Origin: CBDDYU01 sp965235655
GTDB taxonomy: Bacteria > Pseudomonadota > Alphaproteobacteria > Pelagibacterales > Pelagibacteraceae
Assembly (NCBI GenBank): GCA_965235655.1
Contig: CBDDYU010000001.1
Location: 124,001 to 188,000 of the forward strand
Direction: 5' to 3'
Length of the DNA: 64,000 nucleotides
Part shown: positions 55,680 through 64,000 of the stretch, piece after piece
Position numbering within the stretch: position 1 is the first letter of the stretch
Layout: every line of letters begins with the position of its first letter
The notes under the pieces: generated by a model
The model's database searches: none
Told to the model about the DNA's origin: nothing
What the model saw: only the letters and a program-made list of their open reading frames with translations
Made by a program: the position numbers and the translations under genes

Positions 55680-58355
55680 ATGAGCAAAAAAACACTTGAA
55701 GATGTAAGAAGCACTTTTAAAAATTTTTTTGAGTCCAACTCTCATCAAGTGATAGAATCTAGTCCATTAGTTCCTCAAAATGATTCTACTTTAATGTTTG
55801 CCAATTCAGGAATGGTTCAATTTAAGAATGTCTTTACTGGATTAGATAAAAGATCTTACAAAAGAGCTACTACTGCTCAAAAATGCGTTAGAGCAGGAGG
55901 AAAGCACAATGATTTAGAAAACGTTGGTTTTACACCAAGACATCATACTTTTTTTGAAATGCTGGGAAATTTTTCATTTGGTGATTATTTTAAAGAGCAG
56001 GCAATCAAATATGCTTGGGACTTGATCACAAAAGAATTTGGTTTATCCAAAGATAAGCTTTACATGACTGTTTTTTCTGAAGACCAGGAATCCTTTGATT
56101 TGTGGAAAAAAATATCTGGTTTTTCAGATGATAGAATAATTAAAATTGCAACAACAGACAATTTTTGGTCGATGGGTGATACAGGTCCATGTGGACCTTG
56201 CTCTGAAATTTTTTATGATCATGGTGATCATTTATGGGGAGGATTACCAGGCACTAAAGATCAAGATGGTGATCGTTTTATTGAAATTTGGAATTTGGTA
56301 TTTATGCAATTTGAGCAGCTTGCAAAAGATAAAAGAATATCATTACCAAAACCATCTGTGGATACAGGCATGGGTCTTGAAAGAATGACTGCAGTAATGC
56401 AGGGTACACATGACAACTATAAAATTGATTTATTTCAAAAAATTATTTCTAATTCAGAAGATTTATTTCAAACAAAAGCGTCTAATGAAAATATTGCTAG
56501 CTTTAGAGTTATAGCAGATCATTTAAGGGCCACTGCTTTCTTGATATCAGATGGCGTTACTCCATCCAACGAAGGAAGAGGATATGTTTTAAGAAGAATT
56601 ATGAGAAGGGCAATGAGACATTGTAATACTTTAGGAAAGGCAAATCCAATATTGTATAAAATTGTTCCAAAAGTTATTGAGTTAATGAAAGATGAATATA
56701 CCCAGCTTGATAATGCTAGAGATTTAATAATTCAAACTATTTCTACAGAAGAAGAAAAATTTTCTTTATTGTTAAAAAATGGACTAAAAATTCTTAATGA
56801 GGAAGTTATGAATATCAAAAATAATATTTTGCCAGGATCTGTAGCTTTTAAATTGTATGATACTTATGGTTTTCCAGTTGATCTAACTCAAGATGTTTTA
56901 AAAGAAAAAAAAATTATTATTGATCAGAGTGAATTTGAATTACTATCAGAACAAAGAAAACAAGAGGCAAGATCTAGTTGGAAAGGATCTGGATCTTCTG
57001 GATTAGATAAAATTTGGTTCAAAGTAAAAGAAAAAACAGGACCTACAGAATTTTACGGGTACACTTCAGATAGCATAGATGCAAAAATTCTTTGTATTGT
57101 TAAAGGAGAGAATATTGTTGATGAAATCAATGCTGATGAGGAAGGGTATTTGATACTTAATCAAACAGTTTTTTACGCAGAATCTGGAGGACAAATTGGA
57201 GATGTGGGTGAAATTTCTAATTCTAATAGTCTTTTTGAAGTAATGAATACTCAAAAAATATTTGGAGATTTATTTGTTCATTTTGGAAAACTTTCAAAAG
57301 GAAGTTTGAAAGTTGAGGATAATTTGTCATTAATTATAAATAAACAAAGAAGAGAAAAAATAAAAGCTTACCATTCAGCTACACATTTATTGCATGCTGC
57401 TTTAAGAGAAAAACTAGGCAAGCATGTTTCCCAAAAAGGCTCTTATGTTGGGCCAGATAGATTAAGATTTGACTTCAGTCACCCAAATCAAATTGAAAAA
57501 AAAGATTTAATAGAAATTAATCAAATTGTGAACGATGTGGTTCAAGAGGGTGGAGTTGTTACAACAACAATTATGACACCTGACAAAGCTATTAAATTAG
57601 GCGCAATGGCGTTATTTGGAGAAAAATATGGTGATGAAGTTAGAGTTGTTCAAATGGGAAAAAGAGATAATAAGGTTTTTTCATTAGAATTATGCGGTGG
57701 AACGCATGTGGATAATTTATCAAAAATCAATAAATTTGAAATTATATCTGAGGGATCAATAGCATCTGGCGTTAGAAGAATAGAAGCATTAAGAGGTGAG
57801 GAATTAGATATATATCAACAAGAGATTAATAAAAAGAATCAAGAACTTCTTCAATCGCAAAATGAAGAAATAAAATTATTAAAAAATAAGATTTTAAGCT
57901 TAGATAAAAATTATATTTTTAAAAGTTTTAAAAATGCAGAAGAAGAAATTTTAAATTTAAAAGAAAATTTTAGTAAAATCGAAAAAGATTATATTTTAAA
58001 TGATCCAACGAAAAATATTATAAGTGATCATCAAAAAAGTGATTTTTTAATCAGAACCCAAATTATTCATGGTATCTCAAGTAAAGAAATTAGAGGTTTA
58101 ATAGATGATAATAAAAAACTTTTAAAAAGTTCAGTAGTTATAATTCTAGGCATAGAAAATCAAAAAATTACAGTAGCTGTAGGAGTTACTAAAAATCTTG
58201 TAGAAAAATTTAATGCTATAGAAGTTTTAAACAATTTGTTAACTTTGCTTGATGGGAAAGGTGGCGGCGGCAGACCTGATTTTGCTATGGGTGGAGCTCA
58301 AAAAATAAGCAAAATAGATGATGCTATAAAACAAGTAGTTAGTATTTTAAATTAG
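55680..58355 (+). CDS. alaS: Alanyl-tRNA synthetase
   Basis: 891 residues. The class II core contains NSGMVQFKNVFTGLD and RAGGKHNDLENVG. The editing domain has the zinc ligands HSATHLLHAAL and CGGTHVDN, and the C-Ala domain the glycine-rich GKGGGGRPDFAMGGA. All domains are intact. It charges tRNA-Ala and clears misacylated Ser and Gly. Tail overlap with the leftward GT9 gene is 4 bases. Confidence 0.98.
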   Translation: MSKKTLEDVRSTFKNFFESNSHQVIESSPLVPQNDSTLMFANSGMVQFKNVFTGLDKRSYKRATTAQKCVRAGGKHNDLENVGFTPRHHTFFEMLGNFSFGDYFKEQAIKYAWDLITKEFGLSKDKLYMTVFSEDQESFDLWKKISGFSDDRIIKIATTDNFWSMGDTGPCGPCSEIFYDHGDHLWGGLPGTKDQDGDRFIEIWNLVFMQFEQLAKDKRISLPKPSVDTGMGLERMTAVMQGTHDNYKIDLFQKIISNSEDLFQTKASNENIASFRVIADHLRATAFLISDGVTPSNEGRGYVLRRIMRRAMRHCNTLGKANPILYKIVPKVIELMKDEYTQLDNARDLIIQTISTEEEKFSLLLKNGLKILNEEVMNIKNNILPGSVAFKLYDTYGFPVDLTQDVLKEKKIIIDQSEFELLSEQRKQEARSSWKGSGSSGLDKIWFKVKEKTGPTEFYGYTSDSIDAKILCIVKGENIVDEINADEEGYLILNQTVFYAESGGQIGDVGEISNSNSLFEVMNTQKIFGDLFVHFGKLSKGSLKVEDNLSLIINKQRREKIKAYHSATHLLHAALREKLGKHVSQKGSYVGPDRLRFDFSHPNQIEKKDLIEINQIVNDVVQEGGVVTTTIMTPDKAIKLGAMALFGEKYGDEVRVVQMGKRDNKVFSLELCGGTHVDNLSKINKFEIISEGSIASGVRRIEALRGEELDIYQQEINKKNQELLQSQNEEIKLLKNKILSLDKNYIFKSFKNAEEEILNLKENFSKIEKDYILNDPTKNIISDHQKSDFLIRTQIIHGISSKEIRGLIDDNKKLLKSSVVIILGIENQKITVAVGVTKNLVEKFNAIEVLNNLLTLLDGKGGGGRPDFAMGGAQKISKIDDAIKQVVSILN

Positions 58356-59347
58356 AGATTATTTTCAATAATTTTTATAATTTTGTCTGATGATAATTTG
58401 TTAATAGTTTCATTATTTTTACTACAGTCGTAAATAATATTTTCAGATCCTAGAGGTTTGAATTTCTCAGAGTTTCTAGCAAAAAAACAAAACATTTTAA
58501 CACCCGATAAGCTAAGCATATGCATGACTCCATTATCAATTGTAATAATAAAATTCATTTTTTTTCCTAACTCAACAACTAAAGATGGATCTCTATTATT
58601 TTTTTTTATTTTTAATTCAGGAAAATAAGAATTTTTCAAACTTTTTTTAATAAATTTAATTTCTTTTTGGTAATGTTCTTCTAAAAAAAATGTAGGAATA
58701 TAATTTTTTTTTTCAAAATATTTAGCCACTTTAGTAATTTCTTTTAAATCAAATTCTTTAATGCGGGTAGGGTGACCAGCTTTTATTGAAAATCCAATAT
58801 ATTTTTTTTCTTTTTTTATAAGCTTATTTGAAATTTTGGAAAAATCTTTATTTATATTTTTGTATTTATTATCAAAAGTAAATTTTTTATTTAAAATTTT
58901 TTCTAAGTAATTGGTTATTCTTAATTGCACATGCTTTTCTTTATCAAGTTCAATTTTAGGGTTTGAAAAAAAATAGTTAAATGTAGGAGATAGATAATAT
59001 TGATGTGGTATTCGTTTATATATAAGCGTATTTCTTATTTTAGTTTGATTATCAATGATCAAATCAAATTTTTTAATGCCAAAGTCTTTTTTAAGATCTG
59101 GTTTAAAAAATATATGTTTTTTTCTAAATCCGTAGTGAAGGGGAAATGACTTGATAGTAAATACATTTTTTGGTTTGAGATTTTTAAGTTTAGTTTCGAA
59201 CCAAAATTTATTTACATCACAAGCATAGTAGTAAATTTTTTTTAAATTTAGACTTTCGTTTAAATAATTAAATATTCTTAAAAATTGAATTGCATCACCA
59301 ATTCCACCACCTGCATTGATGATTAAGATATTCTTTATTTTTAACAA
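58352..59347 (-). CDS. Glycosyltransferase family 9 (heptosyltransferase-like)
   Basis: 331 residues from a TTG start abutting the icd stop. The N-terminus ILIINAGGGIGDAIQFLRI is the ADP-heptose:LPS heptosyltransferase-type start, and FIITIDNGVMHMLSLSGVKM, with the conserved DxGxMHL-type motif, is the nucleotide-sugar site. It is extremely Lys/Asn/Phe-rich, matching the AT-rich sequence. It probably adds a sugar to an envelope glycolipid. The donor is unproven. Confidence 0.85.
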   Translation of the reverse strand: MLKIKNILIINAGGGIGDAIQFLRIFNYLNESLNLKKIYYYACDVNKFWFETKLKNLKPKNVFTIKSFPLHYGFRKKHIFFKPDLKKDFGIKKFDLIIDNQTKIRNTLIYKRIPHQYYLSPTFNYFFSNPKIELDKEKHVQLRITNYLEKILNKKFTFDNKYKNINKDFSKISNKLIKKEKKYIGFSIKAGHPTRIKEFDLKEITKVAKYFEKKNYIPTFFLEEHYQKEIKFIKKSLKNSYFPELKIKKNNRDPSLVVELGKKMNFIITIDNGVMHMLSLSGVKMFCFFARNSEKFKPLGSENIIYDCSKNNETINKLSSDKIIKIIENNL

Positions 59348-60562
59348 TTAATTTAGTTCTTTTTGTAAGTTTTTGTTAATTGCCTCTAGAAACTGATTTG
59401 TGGTTAGGAATTTTGAATCTTTATCGATTAAAATTGCTAAATCCTTGGTCATTTCTCCAGATTCTACTGTATCTATACACACCTTTTCTAAAGTAGTAGA
59501 AAATTTATTTAATTCATCATTAGAGTCTAGTTTTGCTCTGTGAGCCAAACCCCTCGTCCATGCAAAAATTGATGCAATTGGATTAGTTGAAGTTTCCTTT
59601 CCTTTTTGATGCTCCCTATAATGTCTTGTTACTGTTCCATGCGCAGCCTCACTCTCCACAGTTTTTCCATCCGGAGTCATTAGAACACTTGTCATTAGAC
59701 CCAAAGAACCAAAACCTTGTGCAACTGTATCAGACTGAACATCTCCATCGTAATTTTTGCAAGCCCATACATATTTTCCGCTCCATTTCATAGCGCATGC
59801 TACCATGTCATCAATTAGACGGTGTTCGTATGAAATATTGTTTTCTTTAAATTTTTTCTCAAATTCTTGTTCATAAACTTCTTGAAATAAATCTTTGAAT
59901 CGACCATCGTAAGATTTTAAAATTGTATTTTTAGTTGATAAGTATACTGGCCATTTTCTAAGCAATCCATAATTCATAGATGCTCTAGCAAAATCTTTAA
60001 TTGATTCATCTAAATTATACATAGTTAAAGCTATACCTGAACTAGGATAGTCAAATACATCATGCTCAATTTTTTGTGATCCATCTTCTGAGGTCCATGA
60101 AACCGTTAATTTCCCTTTTCCAGGAATTTTAAAATCAGTAGCTCTATATTGATCACCAAAAGCATGTCTTCCAATCACAATTGGATCTGTCCAAGACGGC
60201 ACAAGCTTAGGAACATTTTTGCAAATAATTGGCTCTCTAAAAACTGTTCCTCCTAAAATATTTCTGATTGTTCCATTAGGTGATTTCCACATTTTTTGTA
60301 AATTAAATTCTTTTACACGTTCTTCATCAGGTGTGATGGTTGCGCACTTTACTCCAACACCATATTTTTTAATTGCATTTGCTGAGTCTATTGTAATTTG
60401 GTCATTTGTTTTATCTCTAAATTCCATTCCAAGATCATAATATTTAAGATCTATATCAAGATATGGAAGTATGAGCTTTTGCTTGATAAAGTCCCAAATG
60501 ATCCTGGTCATTTCGTCACCATCAAGTTCAACAACTGGATTTGTTACTTTAATTTTTGCCAT
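59348..60562 (-). CDS. icd: NADP-dependent isocitrate dehydrogenase, eukaryotic-type (type II)
   Basis: 404 residues, the homodimeric type II subfamily. KVTNPVVELDGDEMTRIIW at the start, SPNGTIRNILGGTVFREPI with the phosphorylatable or substrate serine region, DDMVACAMKWSGKYVWACKNYDGD with the metal aspartates, and AAHGTVTRHYREHQKG binding NADP. It converts isocitrate to 2-oxoglutarate in the TCA cycle. The GT9 gene follows with no gap. Confidence 0.97.
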   Translation of the reverse strand: MAKIKVTNPVVELDGDEMTRIIWDFIKQKLILPYLDIDLKYYDLGMEFRDKTNDQITIDSANAIKKYGVGVKCATITPDEERVKEFNLQKMWKSPNGTIRNILGGTVFREPIICKNVPKLVPSWTDPIVIGRHAFGDQYRATDFKIPGKGKLTVSWTSEDGSQKIEHDVFDYPSSGIALTMYNLDESIKDFARASMNYGLLRKWPVYLSTKNTILKSYDGRFKDLFQEVYEQEFEKKFKENNISYEHRLIDDMVACAMKWSGKYVWACKNYDGDVQSDTVAQGFGSLGLMTSVLMTPDGKTVESEAAHGTVTRHYREHQKGKETSTNPIASIFAWTRGLAHRAKLDSNDELNKFSTTLEKVCIDTVESGEMTKDLAILIDKDSKFLTTNQFLEAINKNLQKELN

Positions 60563-60622
60563 AGTATTAATTTAAGAAAAATTGTTATATAGATAACAAA
60601 ATAATAATCAATTTAATTGTAT

Positions 60623-61273
60623 ATGTTTGAAATAATTTTTCCTAAAATGCATAAAGAAGGTCAAAAAATATTAGCAATAGCGCTAGTTATAAATTTTTTT
60701 CTTTTTTTTATTTCAGAATTTCTTGGCCTCGTAGGCATTGTTTTATGTATATGGGTTTTTTACTTTTTTAGAGATCCGGAAAGATTTTCAATAAATGATA
60801 ATTCTTATTTAGTAAGTCCAGCGGATGGAAAAATAAGTTTAATAACTGAATGTAAAGGACCAAAAGAATTGGGTCTGGGAGAAATAGATTTTCTAAGAAT
60901 TAGTGTTTTTATGAATGTTTTTAATTGTCATGTTAACCGTTTTCCAATTGATTGTTCTGTTGATGAGATTTTTTATAAACCTGGAAAATTTTTGAATGCC
61001 TCATTAGATAAAGCAAGTGAGGATAATGAGCGTAATATGTTAAAAATAACATCCTCTAATAATGAAACACTGGCCTTAGTACAAATTGCAGGTTTAGTAG
61101 CAAGAAGAATCGTCTGCGAAGTTAATCCTGGTGAAAAATTTACACAAGGTAACAGATTTGGGATAATTAGATTTGGAAGTAGAGTTGATTTGTATTTTCC
61201 AAATTCATATAAAGTATTAAGTAAAGTTGGACAAACTGTAGTTGCTGGTGAGTCGTTGATAGCAAAAAAATAA
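60623..61273 (+). CDS. psd: Phosphatidylserine decarboxylase proenzyme, short type
   Basis: About 216 residues from the ATG at 60623 (a TTG two codons earlier is possible). Two N-terminal membrane segments (LAIALVINFFLFFI, LGLVGIVLCIWVFYFF) precede YFFRDPER and the NCHVNRFP motif. The self-cleavage site forming the pyruvoyl group is the Gly-Ser in RFGSRVD, as in short PSD-A forms. It makes phosphatidylethanolamine. It precedes pssA by 8 bases; the two give consecutive pathway steps. Confidence 0.93.
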   Translation: MFEIIFPKMHKEGQKILAIALVINFFLFFISEFLGLVGIVLCIWVFYFFRDPERFSINDNSYLVSPADGKISLITECKGPKELGLGEIDFLRISVFMNVFNCHVNRFPIDCSVDEIFYKPGKFLNASLDKASEDNERNMLKITSSNNETLALVQIAGLVARRIVCEVNPGEKFTQGNRFGIIRFGSRVDLYFPNSYKVLSKVGQTVVAGESLIAKK

Positions 61274-61281
61274 TTTAATAA

Positions 61282-62061
61282 ATGAAAAGCAAAATAAGCT
61301 TTAGAGCGGTCATACCTAATATAATCACAATTTTTGCATTGATTTTAGGATTAACGTCCATAAAATTCACAATGACCAGTGACTTTAAGCTTGCAATTAT
61401 TTCAATTGTTTTAGCAGCGATATTAGATGCAGCCGATGGAAGGATTGCCAGATTAATAAAAGGAACTTCAAAATTTGGAGCAGAGCTAGATTCCCTAGTA
61501 GATTTTGTTAACTTTGGAGTTGCACCAGCATTGATAATTTATTTTTGGGAACTAAGATATTTAGGAAACATAGGCTGGATATTAACATTAGTTTTTATTA
61601 TTTGTGCATGTTTACGATTGGCCAGATTTAATATTGATATAGCAAACAGTAGCAAAGAAAGTTGGAAAGATAATTTTTTTACAGGAGTTCCAACACCAGC
61701 TGGTGCAGGAATACTTTTGCTTCCATTAATTTATAGTTTAAGTGATTTTTTTATTTATTTTCAAAAAAATAATTTTTCTATTTATTTTATAATCATTGCT
61801 TCATTTTTAATGATAAGCAAAGTTCCTACATACGCTTTTAAAAAAATAAAAGTAAATAAGCCTTTTGTTTTATTAATTTTATTATCATTTGTTTTATTAT
61901 TTTCTTTTTTGATTACTTACACTTTTAATACTCTTTTTGTGTTAGGTTTAATTTATATTTGTTCAATTCCTATCAGTTTTATGAATTTTAAAATTTTAAA
62001 GAAAAAATACAAAACAACAGACAATTTAGCTACAAGTGTAATATTAGACGATCTTTTATAA
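61282..62061 (+). CDS. pssA: CDP-diacylglycerol--serine O-phosphatidyltransferase
   Basis: 259 residues, about eight membrane segments. The CDP-alcohol phosphotransferase motif is complete: DAADGRIARLIKGTS then FGAELDSLVDFVNFG (D-G-x2-A-R-x8-G-x3-D-x3-D). It makes phosphatidylserine from CDP-diacylglycerol and serine. Pairs with psd. Confidence 0.94.
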   Translation: MKSKISFRAVIPNIITIFALILGLTSIKFTMTSDFKLAIISIVLAAILDAADGRIARLIKGTSKFGAELDSLVDFVNFGVAPALIIYFWELRYLGNIGWILTLVFIICACLRLARFNIDIANSSKESWKDNFFTGVPTPAGAGILLLPLIYSLSDFFIYFQKNNFSIYFIIIASFLMISKVPTYAFKKIKVNKPFVLLILLSFVLLFSFLITYTFNTLFVLGLIYICSIPISFMNFKILKKKYKTTDNLATSVILDDLL

Positions 62062-62084
62062 TTTTTAATTATAATTTTTTATTA

Positions 62085-62711
62085 ATGAAAAAGTTTAAAA
62101 ACAAAAAACTTAGTCACAGTTCTAAACTGTGGATTACCAGACAAAATAATGATCCACTAGTAGAGCTAGCAAAAAAACAAAACTACAGATCAAGAGCTGT
62201 CTTTAAATTAATTGAAATTGATAAAAAATTGAAATTGATAAAAAATAATTTAAATATTGTGGATTTAGGATCTGCACCAGGTAGCTGGTCTCAATATAGC
62301 TCTAAAATAAATAAAAATGGTATTAATTTAGCTTTAGATATTTTGCCGATGAAATCGATATCTAATTGTAAATTTTTAAATGGAGATTTTACAAATGAAA
62401 TAACTCAATTTGAATTAATTAAAATACTTAATGGTGGCAAAGCTGACTTAGTACTTTCTGATATTGCTGAAAATTCAACTGGTAATAAAAACCTAGACTC
62501 AATGAGAAGTAATTTAATATCTTTAACAGTGTTAGAATTTGCTTTAAAAAATTTAAAAAAAAACGGAAAAATTTTAATAAAGACTTTTTCAGGGATTGGT
62601 CAGCAAGATTTAGTTAAAAAAGTGAAGACCAGTTTTCAAAAACATCTATTTATTAAGCCTTCCGCAAGTAGGAAGGACTCAAAAGAGCTTTATTTGTACT
62701 GTGAGCTTTAA
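62085..62711 (+). CDS. rlmE: 23S rRNA (uridine-2'-O-)methyltransferase RlmE
   Basis: 208 residues, RrmJ/FtsJ fold. SRAVFKLIEIDKKL carries the first catalytic lysine, DLGSAPGSWSQY is the SAM site, LSDIAEN the catalytic aspartate and ILIKTFSG the second lysine, with the closing Glu in KELYLY. It methylates U2552 in the 50S A-loop. Follows pssA by 23 bases on the same strand. Confidence 0.94.
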   Translation: MKKFKNKKLSHSSKLWITRQNNDPLVELAKKQNYRSRAVFKLIEIDKKLKLIKNNLNIVDLGSAPGSWSQYSSKINKNGINLALDILPMKSISNCKFLNGDFTNEITQFELIKILNGGKADLVLSDIAENSTGNKNLDSMRSNLISLTVLEFALKNLKKNGKILIKTFSGIGQQDLVKKVKTSFQKHLFIKPSASRKDSKELYLYCEL

Positions 62712-62752
62712 TCATTTGTTGACTTTATTAGTTATGCAAAATAAATAAGTTT

Positions 62753-64000
62753 ATGGAAATCAATAAAGCTTTAACTTTTGACGACGTACTGCTTGTACCA
62801 AAAAAGTCAAATCATCTACCCGCTGAATCAATAACAAAAACGTTTCTTACAAACGATATAGGTTTGGGCATTCCGATTATATCCGCTGCCATGGACACAG
62901 TCTCAGATTACCGTCTCGCAATTGCAATCGCTCAATTAGGAGGTATTGCCTGTATTCATAAAAATATGAGCATTGAAGAGCAGTCTCAGCAAATTAAAAA
63001 TGTTAAGAAATTTGAGTCGGGAATGGTAATAGATCCCATAACTATTTCTCCAGATGAGGATATCTCCTTTGCTATTGACTTAATGAAAAGTAATAAAATT
63101 TCCGGAATTCCAGTAGTTGATAAAAATAAAAAATTAGTAGGAATTATAACCAATAGAGATTTAAGATTTACAAAAAATTTAAAAGCTAAAGTTAAAGATT
63201 TAATGACTAAAAAAGTTATTACAGTCAATGAAGGTGTTAATTCAGAGCATGCTAAAAAATTATTACATAAATATAGAATTGAAAAATTAGTAGTTGTAAA
63301 CAAACAATTCAAATGTACTGGATTGATTACTGTAAAAGATTTAGAAAAATCTCAAGTTTTTCCAGACGCATCTAAAGATAAAAATCAATCTTTGCGAGTT
63401 GCTGGAGCAATAGGAGTAAATAAAGAAGGGTTAAATAGAGCTGAATTATTATTAGAGTCTGGTGCGGATGCTTTAATCTTAGACACTGCTCATGGCCACT
63501 CTCAGTCTGTAATTAATACAGTAAAAAATATTAAAAAAAAATTTAAATTTAAAAATTTAATTGTAGGAAATGTTGCAACTGGTGATGCAGCTAAAGAATT
63601 GGCAGACAATGGAGCTGATACTATAAAAGTTGGAATTGGCCCAGGATCAATCTGTACTACCAGAGTGGTTGCTGGCGTTGGCATGCCACAATTTACTGCT
63701 ATTCAAAATGTTTCATTAGCAATAAAAAATTATAAAGTGAGAGTAATAGCAGATGGTGGTATTAGGTATTCAGGAGATATTGCTAAAGCCATAGGAGCAG
63801 GTGCAGATATGGTTATGATTGGATCTTTATTCGCTGGAACAGACGAGGCTCCTGGAGAAATATTTTATTATCAAGGTAGAAGTTACAAATCCTATCGAGG
63901 AATGGGATCTTTGTCAGCAATGGCAAGAGGATCTGCTGATAGATATTTTCAAGAAGATATTAAAGATAATTTAAAACTTGTTCCAGAGGGAATAGAGGGA
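62753..64000 (+). CDS. guaB: Inosine-5'-monophosphate dehydrogenase, C-terminus beyond window
   Basis: 416 codons visible. The N-terminus LTFDDVLLVPKKSNHLPAES, a pair of CBS domains around residues 90-200, and the catalytic cysteine in VGIGPGSICTTRVVAG. ADGGIRYSGDIAKAIGAGAD and YRGMGSLSAMARGS follow. It oxidises IMP to XMP in guanine nucleotide synthesis. The frame is open to the right edge, about 70 residues short of a typical end. Confidence 0.96.
   Translation, partial: MEINKALTFDDVLLVPKKSNHLPAESITKTFLTNDIGLGIPIISAAMDTVSDYRLAIAIAQLGGIACIHKNMSIEEQSQQIKNVKKFESGMVIDPITISPDEDISFAIDLMKSNKISGIPVVDKNKKLVGIITNRDLRFTKNLKAKVKDLMTKKVITVNEGVNSEHAKKLLHKYRIEKLVVVNKQFKCTGLITVKDLEKSQVFPDASKDKNQSLRVAGAIGVNKEGLNRAELLLESGADALILDTAHGHSQSVINTVKNIKKKFKFKNLIVGNVATGDAAKELADNGADTIKVGIGPGSICTTRVVAGVGMPQFTAIQNVSLAIKNYKVRVIADGGIRYSGDIAKAIGAGADMVMIGSLFAGTDEAPGEIFYYQGRSYKSYRGMGSLSAMARGSADRYFQEDIKDNLKLVPEGIEG

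Noticed and set aside
1..64000. Search for CRISPR arrays, prophage, insertion sequences and defence islands
   Set aside because: No regularly spaced repeats, transposase, integrase, phage structural genes or restriction/toxin modules were recognised anywhere in the window.

Overview
The window is 64 kb of AT-rich (roughly one third GC), densely packed bacterial chromosome. The gene content points to a marine, free-living alphaproteobacterium with a streamlined genome. Pointers are a green-tuned proteorhodopsin, a tandem glycine riboswitch on the glycine cleavage operon, a class I PHA operon with PhaR, a single-cysteine DksA, GAAC-N7-GAAC SOS boxes, an Atm1-type ABC exporter and a eukaryotic-type NADP isocitrate dehydrogenase. 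An AEGEAN-169/HIMB59-like or other SAR11-like AT-rich lineage is my best guess; this is inference, because no rRNA is present. I see no prophage, insertion sequence, CRISPR array or plasmid functions.

Layout. 1-8.5 kb: a divergent catabolic island. Leftward are a DHDPS-family lyase/deaminase (cut by the window edge) and a three-subunit FAD/Fe-S amine dehydrogenase. Rightward are a polar amino-acid ABC transporter, a DUF6282 metallohydrolase and an M20 peptidase-like protein. 8.5-12 kb: a voltage-gated-type cation channel, an NCS1 permease and an SbtA-type bicarbonate transporter. 12-18.8 kb: an accessory stretch of small proteins, an Old Yellow Enzyme, a bicupin, an Atm1-type exporter and a cis-CaaD-like tautomerase. 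18.9-23.5 kb: glycine riboswitch and gcvT-gcvH-gcvP. 23.5-35.9 kb: tspO, ispB, a short S49 peptidase, glyQS, ppdK, nadC-nadA, tRNA-Leu(GAG), ygfZ, pyrC. 35.9-41 kb: phaR, phaC, phasin, phaB, phaA. 41-47.2 kb: a secreted hydrolase, prpE, proteorhodopsin, a dipeptide-epimerase-like enzyme, and a ferredoxin with its reductase. 47.3-64 kb: umuDC, two membrane glycosyltransferases, dksA, GST, DsbA-family isomerase, tolC-like gene, recA, alaS, GT9, icd, psd-pssA, rlmE and a partial guaB.

How it works together. The left island looks able to import a small nitrogenous compound, trim it, and oxidise and deaminate a cyclic or secondary amino acid. The gcv operon, switched by glycine, fits the glycine-centred C1 metabolism of such oligotrophs. 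PHA synthesis, propionyl-CoA synthetase, PPDK and proteorhodopsin suggest carbon storage coupled to light-assisted energetics. Two SOS-type boxes connect umuDC and recA.

Caution on sequence quality: four otherwise well-conserved genes (gcvT, gcvH, nadC and the ferredoxin reductase) contain five single-base frame disruptions. Each is the equivalent of one extra base, and most lie in or beside homopolymers. Residual sequencing or assembly error is more likely than true decay. Several starts were moved from the longest frame to the start supported by family length or ribosome-binding site.
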